From QNYQ01 sp964542985 (GTDB lineage: Archaea; Thermoproteota; Thermoprotei_A; Sulfolobales; Pyrodictiaceae), in contig CAZIWH010000015.1 of the NCBI GenBank assembly GCA_964542985.1, positions 1 through 30,554 of the forward strand: DNA of 30,554 nt, read 5' to 3'. Below, piece after piece: positions 9,001 through 16,385 of the stretch. The position numbers and the translations under genes are program-made. Within the stretch, counting starts at the first letter, position 1, and each line of letters starts with the position of its first letter. The notes beneath the pieces were generated by a model, which made no database searches, had not been told where the DNA came from, and saw only the letters and a program-made list of their open reading frames with translations.

Positions 9001-9684
9001 GGCCCCAAGCCGGGTGCCTACAACACGAGGCTCCCCGAGACCATAGAGACGTCTATGTGGAACAGCGAGAAAGAGCTAGCAACACTATATGTGGAGGATA
9101 TGGGTTACGCCTACACGGGCGGCTCGGAGGCCAGGGCGCTACACAACGTCTTCAAGAAGCTTCTCTCCTCTACGGAGATGATTACGCAGATCCGTTACGC
9201 CCACGAGTATGACATAGTGGATCTGGATCACTACTATGAGTTCCTCGGAGGACTCTCTAAGGCAGTTGAGGAGACGTCGGGTAAGCGGCCAGAGGTACTA
9301 TGGGTAGACACTACTAAGGAGAAGCCGAAGCTCAAGCACCTACGACGCGCCATAACCGACGCACTTTACATAAGAATACTCAACCCGAAGTGGATAGACG
9401 CGATGCTGAACCACGGCTACGACGGCGCAAGGGAACTCGCGGAGCGTGTACAGTACCTACTCGGCCTGGCGGCGACAACGGGCGAAGTCCCCAGCTGGGC
9501 CTGGAGAAGGATATACGAGAAGTACATAGAAGACAGAGAGACTAGTGGTAGGATAGCCGCAGCGAATCCTGACGCACTCCGCGAAATAGCCCGCAGGTTG
9601 CTCGAGGCGGCGAGGCGCGGCTACTGGGAGCCAAGCAGGGAAGAGGCCGAGAAGATAGAGGAAGCCATAGCGTCCAGAGGCTAG
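6007..9684 (+). CDS. cobN: CobN/BchH-type cobaltochelatase large subunit
   Basis: A protein of about 1225 residues of the CobN/BchH chelatase family, which inserts Co2+ (or Mg2+) into a tetrapyrrole. The family signature HLGTHGTMEFMPGKEVGLS lies near residues 560 to 580. Length is close to the usual 1200 to 1400. The frame is open from GTG 5974. ATG 6007 or 6016 is preferred because a TATA-like element at about 5967-5975 would start transcription near 5997. The ATP-dependent enzyme needs AAA+ partners (CobS/CobT or ChlI/ChlD type); none is seen in this window. Cobalt is inferred from the neighbouring cbi importer and the shared palindrome. The gene stands alone between two tRNA genes whose 3' ends both face it. 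Confidence 0.88.
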   Translation: MGPMACRPFTVCVYTTKASLGGFLEAVREVSRETGGAVRLGMLLYAGEIDEDKVVNFISRLRDCDVLLMDVRSLDPSTRLLLEACRGFKGLVVPVVGAGPEVLRLARLGRLNASKIPMKERGGFDSASIEVASVAKAVALMEVVGRIVPAGPARDARNWARLMKYWWLGGRENYVNMLRLIARSYFGCTSVPRPAPPREPARPGSVYIPGHGFHSPREAAALAKKLKLRPRVAALLYGGMHLEESLVAFEALSRALRLAGLNSIGVVGGANFDLVDNHHFLAEALKFFPEVKAVVNFQWFRLRGGPYGGDPEPVLRFFKERQLLLFNGLVLYMQRVSDWEKSSKGLLPIEVVAGVALPEADGAIEPIPSAGLGDDEARSIKPLEDRVLRKASRIAAWLRLAEKPHGERRVAVIVYNYPPDPHNIGSASYLDVTGSLSRLLGALEKAGYRAKRIGKEEVTRLLRDARRSCPEALSPEEYRSMYLQELPPEARESVEKVWGPPPTKPICIHGVRVGNVFIGIQPGRGVHEDPSKIYHSKDLPPPHEYIAFYLWLRRVFEADAVIHLGTHGTMEFMPGKEVGLSAACFPDILVGIVPNIYVYHVTNPSEMSIAKRRGYAYAITHLSPPYTRSGLYGGLLELQELVHEYNEALLTDPERAKVVEKLALEKAEKLGIGASSVEEIHERLFELEREIIPRGLHVLGEKWGPREAAQYLTLLLRYDSEAPSLHRLLAEARGLDYYRLLDNPSARVGGHTAAELLNEIEATVEHFVTLVLEGRKRDAVSLAASKGLSRNEAQKLADYVEKVWGRIRSCDELGAVLRTLDGGYLEPRVAGDPLRTPEALPTGSHGYAFDPRLIPSQAAYMRGRLVARESLEEYKRKHGRYPETVAVVLWGFETAGTRGETIGQILEYLGVRLERRGPWSWDLTPIPVEELGHPRIDVVVTICGIFRDMFPHLLGLLDKAFKLVAGLEEPPEANYVRKHVSALAAEGYSQDEALARVFGPKPGAYNTRLPETIETSMWNSEKELATLYVEDMGYAYTGGSEARALHNVFKKLLSSTEMITQIRYAHEYDIVDLDHYYEFLGGLSKAVEETSGKRPEVLWVDTTKEKPKLKHLRRAITDALYIRILNPKWIDAMLNHGYDGARELAERVQYLLGLAATTGEVPSWAWRRIYEKYIEDRETSGRIAAANPDALREIARRLLEAARRGYWEPSREEAEKIEEAIASRG

Positions 9685-9746
9685 TCTCTGGACCCCGATA
9701 GACCGACTAGGCTCCACCAAGGGTGACAGGGGATAAAACGAGGTGG

Positions 9747-9821
9747 TGCCGCGGCCGGGATTTGAACCCGGGTCACGGGCTTGAAAGGCCCGCATACTTG
9801 GCCGGGCTATACTACCGCGGC
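9747..9821 (-). tRNA. tRNA-Glu (UUC)
   Basis: Minus-strand cloverleaf: acceptor GCCGCGG/CCGCGGC, anticodon stem CGGGC/GCCCG around loop CTTTCAA giving anticodon TTC, and T stem CCGGG/CCCGG with TTCAAAT. Discriminator A and an encoded CCA (9744-9746). No intron. This tRNA type is also the substrate of HemA, encoded at 26249-27598. A palindrome CACGTACGTG begins at its 5' end (9821-9830). Confidence 0.97.
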
Positions 9822-10008
9822 ACGTACGTGCTCCGCGCAGCCCCCTTTGCCTGGGCCGCGGCACCCGTGAGACATCTGGGAACTCAGCTGGGTGCGGGGT
9901 TTATAGCTGTGGGCTTCTTGGCTGCCCCTCGCCTGCTCCCGGGTGTCTAGCGGTAGCCTAATACGGTTCTCCAGGGCCTTTGGGGCTTTTCTGGGTGCGG
10001 CGGGCAGC

Positions 10009-10461
10009 ATGGCTGAGAAGAGGCTGAGGGCTGTCAGCGAGCTGGTGTCGGCTAGCCTGCTGGTGTTGATAGCTATAACAGTTGGCTCCATAGTGGCGTT
10101 GATAATATTGGGTAACCTGCAATCGGGGCTCCAGAGTCTAAGCCAAGAGAACCTTCGCGCGGAGATAGAGGCTAAGGAGGCTTTGAGCATTGACGCGGCC
10201 TACATAGATCCCAACGGCGTACTCCACGTCGTTATCTCGACGGGGGGCTTCCCGGTGACACTGCAAGCAGTGTACATCAACAACACGCTGTGGAGCTGCA
10301 CAGCCGGCTACAATGCTGTGAGCGGCTCCGCGCAGGGCTTCACCATCCCGCCCTACACTTTAGCGGTAGTATCGTGCAACGTTGGGCTCCCGCCCATCGC
10401 TTACGTAAAGATAGTTTATCCCGGAGGTGAGATATTTGCAGTGGCGTCGCCCGTCGGCTAG
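10009..10461 (+). CDS. Archaeal type IV pilin-like protein
   Basis: A 150-residue prepilin. From ATG 10009 the N-terminus is the short basic leader MAEKRLRA followed by VSELVSASLLVLIAITVG, the class III signal pattern cut by archaeal prepilin peptidase (PibD/FlaK) just before the hydrophobic helix. The mature domain is short and beta-rich with N-glycosylation sequons and two cysteines. The frame is open from GTG 9943, but that would place 22 extra residues before the leader. A TTTATAG element lies at 9900-9906. Its last 26 bases overlap the next gene, whose ribosome site is inside this one, so the two are made together. Confidence 0.78.
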   Translation: MAEKRLRAVSELVSASLLVLIAITVGSIVALIILGNLQSGLQSLSQENLRAEIEAKEALSIDAAYIDPNGVLHVVISTGGFPVTLQAVYINNTLWSCTAGYNAVSGSAQGFTIPPYTLAVVSCNVGLPPIAYVKIVYPGGEIFAVASPVG

Positions 10462-13423
10462 AGGCCTCGGCTCCATAGTTGGAGCGGTGATACTGGCGAT
10501 AGTGTTGTTAGCCGTTATAGGATTCTTCATAGCAGTTATGAGGCAAGTGAACAACTACACTCGCATGGTGATGACGCTCGCCGAGCAGCGCGCGGCGGCA
10601 ACACTGGCTGCAAAGAGCCTTGTAGCATGGTGGCGTGTAAACTACCCGGCCACGGGGGATCTCTACATAAATGCTACCAACACCTACAGCCAGACCATAG
10701 TGGTTACGGGCGTAACAATAGTTTGGAGCGACGGAAGCTACACCATACTAGACCAGCACAACGGCACATTGGCCAACATCGGCGTAACAGCTGAGGTAAA
10801 GACAGCTTCCACAACGTACACGTATACAAGCTTCCCCATACCGGTGCCTCCGGGTGCGTCGCTAATCCTCGTGCTAAACGGCTACGCCGTGGGCCGCAGC
10901 CCGGCAACAGTATCGATAGCGCTTACAGCGGCAAGCCAGGCAGCCGCAGCCGCCGCCAAGAACTACTACCTACTCTACCCCAACGTAACAACAAACGTGA
11001 CAGTGCCCGCAGTAGCGTACCTCTCTGCAAACGTGACACAGCTACAACATACTGCCCTAACGGGAACAAACACGTGGCTAGGCCTCGCGAACATACCACG
11101 CATCCTAACCCGTAGCGGCACAGTATACCAAGCAACAGTGCCCGCCGGGACACTACAAGCCGGGACAGCGGCAAGCCTACAAGCAGCTGACGGCAACAAC
11201 CTAACCGTCGCACCGCAGCTCTCACTAGCCTTATGGGAGAACAACACAATATACTATGATGACTTCGCCACAAACCCATTCACGGCGGGAAGGCTGGTTA
11301 ACAGCCCCTATAACACGTTCAACTGGACATACGATGCTCTAGATCACGCGATAGTTGTGTCTCATCCGTTAACTAGCTACGTGTTGGCCAATACGAGCGG
11401 AGTATACTCTGCGAACAACACTGCCATATCAGTCGCGTATGTGCCAGGCATAAATCTCGGCTCAACAAGGCCCTTCTACAGTCTCGTCGTCGGTAACGTC
11501 ACCGAGACCCGTGCAGAAGCAATTCCCTCTTACAGAGCTACAGGGTTCTGGGCCTCTGCTTATGTGGAAACATATCATTACGTAAATGGGAGGCTTGGCG
11601 GTCTTCACTATTATTCTCCCGCCAGTGGATACGGTTATGCCTGCAAATACTTCAATATAAACGTCACCTACTTCTCTAACAACCTAGGCACATTGACAAC
11701 ATATGGCCCCTACTATGCTTTCGGCCCAGACATAGTCTACATATATGGTGTCAACGAGACAGTATTGAACTCGTCGCTTGTCAACGGTATATCATTTGGT
11801 AAGCGTTATGCCATTGAGGGTTATATAGGCCTGAATGGGTTTAAGCGCTCAATACTGTATAACAGGACGGGCTACATCAATGACACAAAGATTGTGAACA
11901 CGACGCTCACATCCGGCGCCATAGGCGTTGAAGTCTACACGACGATACTTAATCAATACACTTATGGTGGTGCTGGAGCATTAATTGGCGGGACAAATAA
12001 CTATGCTCGAATAGATTTCCTTGACAACCTTACATACACTATTAATTACGTGGTGTTCTCCTGGGCCAATCCCAGATTTGTTAACGTCACGGGCTTAACG
12101 CCCGGCTACAGTGTCGTGCTGTTGAACTCAACGGGAGGCGTGGTTGACAGTACTACTGTGAATGCAGCCGGCGAAGCGGCTTTGAATGTCACCATGGAGC
12201 CCGTGGTTAGGGATGCAACTATAGAGGTCTATGATACTGCTGGGAACCTTGTGTTGAGCTACAAGCCCTCAGAGCCTGTGGTCGGCGGCAACGTGTACCA
12301 TGCGGTTTATGGGGCTGCGGTGGATAGCTATGTTTCCGTTAACACTACTGGGCTCTTGAAGCCGACGCTTATCAACGTGTCGTATTCTTTCCAGGCGTCG
12401 GCGCCGGTTAACGCTACGGTATACATCTATGACTGGGTTGCCGGCAGCTTCGTCCCAGCGAAGACTATACTTAATGTCTACGGCTCGCGTGGCTATGTCG
12501 CTCTAACCGCCGGGCTGCAGGACTACATAGCGCCCAACGGCACGATACTCTTGAGGCTCTACGTGTACTCGACTAACAGCTTCAGCTTAGATGTAGATGA
12601 GCTTAACGCGAACCTTACGGGCCTGTTCCAGACAAGCACGCCCGGGTATGCCCTATTCGAGGCCGTTGGCGGAAGCAGCCTGGTAGACGCCTACAGTGTC
12701 TCACTGAACCCCCTCAGCGGCAACGTGAGCCTCTACTACGTTGAGAGCATCGACGCTGGCACAGTCTTCAACGGCTCGGCCGCGATAAGCTATGACCCCA
12801 GGACCGGGAACCTGACCCTAGTGAACGCCAGCGGCGTCTACGTCGCGGTTCCGGCTCCAGGGGCTGGGTGGCAGCTTCTCGTGCCGGGGTCTGAGTGCCG
12901 GGCCACGGGCCCCGGGGCCAGGATAATAGCCTACAACACGACTACCACTACGTACCTGCTCGTGGTGCCTGGTGAGGGGAACACGACCGGTTGCCTCATA
13001 TCCTACACCACGCCTAGCAGTGTCACTGTGCAGCCGCTGAGCTTGCCGGCGGAGCCGACAGCATACACGGTCGATGCCCTTGACCCGTCCACCGGCTCAG
13101 CCTATCTGCTACTCTATGACCCCACTGCGGCACAGGCCGTTATCTACCCCTACAGCTTCGTGTCTGGCACCTGGGGCTCCCCGGTTCCGGCTCCCGGCGT
13201 CTACGCGGTGGGCATGGCTTGGAACGGCTCCGGTCTCTACGTGCTCTATGAGAGGGGCAGCCTCTACTACATAGACCCGGTCACCGGCTCCTCCACGTAT
13301 ATCCCAGTGCAGCTGCCCTTCTACCCCTTCGGGGCTGGCGACAGACTGGAGTACTATAGCGGGTGGCTCCTCTTTGTCCGCGCGGACGGAACCAACGAGC
13401 TATGGGAGATATATGTTAGGTAG
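10436..13423 (+). CDS. Large pilin-anchored, glycosylation-rich surface protein (adhesin-like)
   Basis: About 995 residues. From TTG 10436, which has a perfect GGAGGTGA 5 bases upstream (10423-10430), the protein opens with MQWRRPSARG and then LGSIVGAVILAIVLLAVIGF, again a class III prepilin signal with likely cleavage after Gly10. The rest is predicted extracellular: rich in Thr, Ser, Asn and Tyr with dozens of N-x-S/T sequons and few cysteines. A central part (about residue 300 to 560) looks like a concanavalin/DUF2341-like beta-sandwich, and the C-terminal 200 residues contain repeated YDP.TG / LYYIDPVTG-like strands suggestive of a beta propeller. Likely a cell-surface or pilus-tip adhesin; function not shown. 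Base composition drops in GC between about 11340 and 12080. Confidence 0.72.
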   Translation: MQWRRPSARGLGSIVGAVILAIVLLAVIGFFIAVMRQVNNYTRMVMTLAEQRAAATLAAKSLVAWWRVNYPATGDLYINATNTYSQTIVVTGVTIVWSDGSYTILDQHNGTLANIGVTAEVKTASTTYTYTSFPIPVPPGASLILVLNGYAVGRSPATVSIALTAASQAAAAAAKNYYLLYPNVTTNVTVPAVAYLSANVTQLQHTALTGTNTWLGLANIPRILTRSGTVYQATVPAGTLQAGTAASLQAADGNNLTVAPQLSLALWENNTIYYDDFATNPFTAGRLVNSPYNTFNWTYDALDHAIVVSHPLTSYVLANTSGVYSANNTAISVAYVPGINLGSTRPFYSLVVGNVTETRAEAIPSYRATGFWASAYVETYHYVNGRLGGLHYYSPASGYGYACKYFNINVTYFSNNLGTLTTYGPYYAFGPDIVYIYGVNETVLNSSLVNGISFGKRYAIEGYIGLNGFKRSILYNRTGYINDTKIVNTTLTSGAIGVEVYTTILNQYTYGGAGALIGGTNNYARIDFLDNLTYTINYVVFSWANPRFVNVTGLTPGYSVVLLNSTGGVVDSTTVNAAGEAALNVTMEPVVRDATIEVYDTAGNLVLSYKPSEPVVGGNVYHAVYGAAVDSYVSVNTTGLLKPTLINVSYSFQASAPVNATVYIYDWVAGSFVPAKTILNVYGSRGYVALTAGLQDYIAPNGTILLRLYVYSTNSFSLDVDELNANLTGLFQTSTPGYALFEAVGGSSLVDAYSVSLNPLSGNVSLYYVESIDAGTVFNGSAAISYDPRTGNLTLVNASGVYVAVPAPGAGWQLLVPGSECRATGPGARIIAYNTTTTTYLLVVPGEGNTTGCLISYTTPSSVTVQPLSLPAEPTAYTVDALDPSTGSAYLLLYDPTAAQAVIYPYSFVSGTWGSPVPAPGVYAVGMAWNGSGLYVLYERGSLYYIDPVTGSSTYIPVQLPFYPFGAGDRLEYYSGWLLFVRADGTNELWEIYVR

Positions 13424-13472
13424 CCCACGGTATCCTAGTTGCCTAATCTTTAGGTGTCTTGTTTAACTCATC

Positions 13473-13480
13473 TTCTTATA
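13473..13480 (+). promoter_or_regulatory. TATA element of the CBS-domain gene
   Basis: TTCTTATA lies about 50 bases upstream of the GTG start; transcription would begin near 13503, leaving a 24-base leader that carries the ribosome site. Confidence 0.4.
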
Positions 13481-13526
13481 GTCCCGGCGTAGGCTATGTT
13501 CCAACGCTCTTGGGAGGAGATGAGCT

Positions 13527-15428
13527 GTGAAGATATGGGAGGCCGCCAGGAAGCCCCAGGTGGTTGTCAGCCCCGATACACCGGTGACCGTGGTCAGGGC
13601 GCTGCTACGTAACAACGAGGAGCCCATAGCAGTTGTAGTTGATAACGAGAAGAACATGAAGTTCCAGGGATATTTGACGTGGAGAGAAGTAATCCAGGTG
13701 ACGAGCCACTACTCCCATCTACGTGCCAAGGATTTGGCGCTGGACTACCCGGTGGCCTATAAGGATGACGACGTGGAGGCTGTTGTGAAGAGGATGGAGG
13801 AGGAGAAGGTCTACGCGGTTCCAGTGCTGGATAGTAAGGACAACCCCGTGGTAAGAGGTGTGGTGAGTGTTGCCGACGTTGTGCGGGCGCTGCGCGCAGC
13901 CGGCTACGTGCCCAGGGCGGAGACGGTCGCGGAGGTCATGACCACGGAGAACCTGGAGGAGTACATAACTACGCCGGATGAGCGTGTGAACAGGGTGTGG
14001 AGCGACCTCGTCTACCACGGCAAGCTGGGCAAAGTGGTTGTGAGGAGTAAGGAGGAGCCGATACCCGTCGGCATAGTAACGCTGAAGGAGTTCGTCGAGA
14101 CGGGCAGGTGGTTCTTCCACAGGGAGAGCGAGCGTGGCCTCAAGACGGTGGCGAAGGTTAAGAGGATAATGCTGCGCGGCACGCCCGTGGCGACCCCGGA
14201 GACCCCGATAGAGTATGTGGCGAAGATAATGGTGGAGAACGACTTCGCCGTGCTCCCCGTCATAGACGAGGAGACGGGCCGCCTCATAGGCGTGGTCACG
14301 ATCTTCGATGTTGCTAGAGCCTACCTGGAGGGCGCGAAGCCGGGCCGTGTCAAGCCGGTCAAGAAGGCTGTGCTGCCGATAGAAGTGAAGCCCGAGGAGC
14401 GCGTAGCCTACGCCACGGCGGAGCAGGTTCTCCAGCAGGTTCTGGTCGCTAGGCCGCAGCCCGAGGCCCTTGCGGGGATAACTGCTGGGGAGATAGCGAG
14501 GCCCGAGCTGCCAGCCGTGACGATAAACGATACAGTGGAGCACGCGCGCCGCATGATGCTCCGCTATCGTACCAACTACCTGCTCGTTGTTGACGAGAAG
14601 GGCGAGATAGTGGGCGTCGTGACCAAGTGGGGTATGCTGCGCGCCATAGGCCTTAAGGGCCCGATATGGAAGCGCCGCGTCCACGACCGCTACTTCATAG
14701 ACTATGTAATGGACACCGATATACCTAGGGTCAAGGCCAGCGACAGCATAGAGGAGGCTGCCCTCAAGATGGCTGAAGCGAGGGCTGAGGTAGCGATAGT
14801 GGTGGACGAGGAGGGCCGCCCAGTAGGCTTCATAACGAAGGACGACATAGTTGACGCTTACGCGAAGGCCTTCCCCGGCCGCGCAAAGGTAGAGAACGTG
14901 ATGACTCCTGGTAGGATAGGGATAGTGCACCCGCATCACAGCCTCTACCACGCTGTGAAGAAGATGAAGACCTTCTACCTTGACGCCCTCACAGTCTACG
15001 ACGGCTCCAGGATAATAGGCGTAGTCTCCGCCAACAGGCTACCATTCGTGGCCTACGAGGACGCAGTCACCGGGATAAAGAGCCGCCGCCTGATCTGGGT
15101 CAGGAAGCTCGTCCACGGTGCAGCAAAGAAGGGCCGCTATGTGAAGGTAACCCCGCTACTAGTCATAGACGCCACAGTGCCCCTCCGCGACGTACACGTG
15201 AAGACCAGCGACGACGTCATAAAGGCCATAGAGCTGATGAAGCAGTATAACGTGGACGGTGTACCCGTGGTTGACGAGGAGGGCCGTGTAGCGGGCGTTA
15301 TAACGAAGACTGACATCATAAGGGAGCTAGCGAGGACCGCCAGGCTCCGCCTAGAACGAGGCCTACCAGTCACCATAGAGAAGAAGGAGAAAAGGGAGAA
15401 GCCCGAGGCAAAACCCGCGGCCAAGTAA
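13527..15428 (+). CDS. Eight-CBS-domain protein (four Bateman modules)
   Basis: A 633-residue soluble protein composed almost wholly of CBS repeats, at about residues 4-57, 66-124, 133-192, 212-268, 318-376, 390-446, 454-509 and 545-603. Typical endings such as GVVTIFDVARAY, GVVTKWGMLRA, GFITKDDIVDAY and GVITKTDIIRE mark the repeats. There is no attached enzyme, channel or DNA-binding domain. The C-terminus is a charged KKEKREKPEAKP tail. CBS pairs normally bind adenosyl ligands such as AMP, ATP or SAM, so a ligand-sensing role is likely. GTG 13527 is preceded by GGAGGAGATGA. Most CBS-only proteins carry two or four repeats, so eight is unusual. Confidence 0.9.
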   Translation: MKIWEAARKPQVVVSPDTPVTVVRALLRNNEEPIAVVVDNEKNMKFQGYLTWREVIQVTSHYSHLRAKDLALDYPVAYKDDDVEAVVKRMEEEKVYAVPVLDSKDNPVVRGVVSVADVVRALRAAGYVPRAETVAEVMTTENLEEYITTPDERVNRVWSDLVYHGKLGKVVVRSKEEPIPVGIVTLKEFVETGRWFFHRESERGLKTVAKVKRIMLRGTPVATPETPIEYVAKIMVENDFAVLPVIDEETGRLIGVVTIFDVARAYLEGAKPGRVKPVKKAVLPIEVKPEERVAYATAEQVLQQVLVARPQPEALAGITAGEIARPELPAVTINDTVEHARRMMLRYRTNYLLVVDEKGEIVGVVTKWGMLRAIGLKGPIWKRRVHDRYFIDYVMDTDIPRVKASDSIEEAALKMAEARAEVAIVVDEEGRPVGFITKDDIVDAYAKAFPGRAKVENVMTPGRIGIVHPHHSLYHAVKKMKTFYLDALTVYDGSRIIGVVSANRLPFVAYEDAVTGIKSRRLIWVRKLVHGAAKKGRYVKVTPLLVIDATVPLRDVHVKTSDDVIKAIELMKQYNVDGVPVVDEEGRVAGVITKTDIIRELARTARLRLERGLPVTIEKKEKREKPEAKPAAK

Positions 15429-15474
15429 CCCACATACCCCACGTTTTAAGCCAGGCAAGGGGGCCACTTCATTC

Positions 15475-15630
15475 CTAACCGGACTACTCCTAGGCGCATC
15501 CCCGGATGCGCTAGTGCAGCCGAGGGCAACGTCCATGCACAACACAGAGAATACATTATGCCCTCGGGCTAGGATTACATGGCTTCCCCCCGGGGCGGTG
15601 AAGGGGATCACCGACGCTGAGCCCCTGGCC
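15475..15630 (+). ncRNA. Possible structured RNA in a convergent gap
   Basis: The 327-base gap between convergent genes has no convincing ORF but dense inverted repeats. Hairpin A is GCGCATC/GATGCGC with a 4-base loop (15494-15511). Hairpin B is CGAGGGCA/TGCCCTCG (15521-15528 with 15559-15566) and has a 30-base A-rich loop. An enclosing helix TCCTAG/CTAGGA (15488-15493 with 15569-15574) would make a three-way junction and is followed by TTACA. Hairpin C nests GGTGA/TCACC within GGGGC/GCCCC (15592-15625). A TATA-like GTTTTAAG at 15443-15450 would start transcription near 15475. The ends are approximate. It does not match tRNA, SRP RNA, RNase P RNA or a C/D-box guide. Confidence 0.3.
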
Positions 15631-15755
15631 CCATGAGGCCGGGTGCAATGACGAGGCCCAGCGATGCGGAGCCTCCTCTCTCCCCGGGAGGCTTACAGAG
15701 TCTTATTCCGGCTCATGAGGAGAGGTTATCAATAACATGTGGTAGTTGTCGCGGC

Positions 15756-16385
15756 CTATCTCTCGTCGAGTTTTCTCAGCACAGCCGCTGCTTGCGCGAC
15801 GCTATAGCCCAGGCCCAGGGCGGCTATGGCGGCCAGCAGTGCGTCGGGCCTCCCGGCGAGACCAGCCAAGAAGGCTATGAAGAGCCTCACGTCCCTGCCT
15901 GCTATGTTGGACACGCCGCCTGCCAGGGAGGGGTGCCGGCCGAGGAGCTTTTCTGTGAAGGCATGGATGTAGGACACCATGAGGTCGCCGGCTACGGCGA
16001 GCGCGGTGAGCGCTGAAAGAGGTACGGGGGGCAGCACTGCTGCTGCTGCCAGGGCGGCGCCGAGCAGGAGCACGATGTCCGAGAGCCTGTCGAGCACCGT
16101 GTCGAGAAGCGCGCCCGCCTTGCTGCTCCTCCCCAGCAGCCTCGCCAGCTCCCCGTCCACGCCGTCAAGCACGCTTCCTGCCTGCGCGGCCAGCCCGGCG
16201 GCCGCAGGATGTCCTGCGGCGAAGAGGAGGCCGCCGAGCGCGACCAGCCACGCAGCCACGACGCTGACAGCGTCCGGGCTAGGAGGGTGGCCGCGGCCCG
16301 CAAGCCAGCAGCTTATCCGTGTGGATAGCCTCCGGTTGAGCAGACGAGACACGGGGCCGTCGCTAGGCTTCGAGAGGCTAGCCAT
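15756..16385 (-). CDS. Di-myo-inositol phosphate phosphate synthase (CDP-alcohol phosphatidyltransferase family)
   Basis: A 209-residue membrane protein of the CDP-alcohol phosphotransferase family. The full catalytic motif D-x2-D-G-x2-A-R-x8-G-x3-D-x3-D is present at residues 74 to 99, with D74, D77, D95 and D99. Several hydrophobic helices follow. The ATG at 16385 overlaps the stop of the upstream cytidylyltransferase gene by 8 bases. That pairing is the basis for calling it DIPP synthase, which joins CDP-inositol and inositol-1-phosphate to make the phosphorylated precursor of di-myo-inositol phosphate, a heat-protective solute of hyperthermophiles. The open frame reaches further upstream (16427) but would invade the partner gene. 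Archaetidylinositol phosphate synthase is the alternative. Confidence 0.75.
   Translation of the reverse strand: MASLSKPSDGPVSRLLNRRLSTRISCWLAGRGHPPSPDAVSVVAAWLVALGGLLFAAGHPAAAGLAAQAGSVLDGVDGELARLLGRSSKAGALLDTVLDRLSDIVLLLGAALAAAAVLPPVPLSALTALAVAGDLMVSYIHAFTEKLLGRHPSLAGGVSNIAGRDVRLFIAFLAGLAGRPDALLAAIAALGLGYSVAQAAAVLRKLDER

Noticed and set aside
13719..14951. 410-residue minus-strand ORF opposite the CBS gene
   Set aside because: It is a shadow: rich in His, Tyr and Arg from the antisense of CBS codons, with no motif or start signal, while the plus strand has eight clear CBS repeats.
15594..15660. C/D-box guide RNA with GTGAAGG, CTGA and ATGACGA boxes
   Set aside because: A 12-base spacing between one C-like and one D-like box occurs, but a C' box within 3 to 5 bases and a final D box are missing.
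15475..15755. SRP RNA or RNase P RNA in the convergent gap
   Set aside because: The conserved S-domain loop of SRP RNA and the GGAAAGUCC-type region of RNase P RNA are absent, and the stretch is too short.
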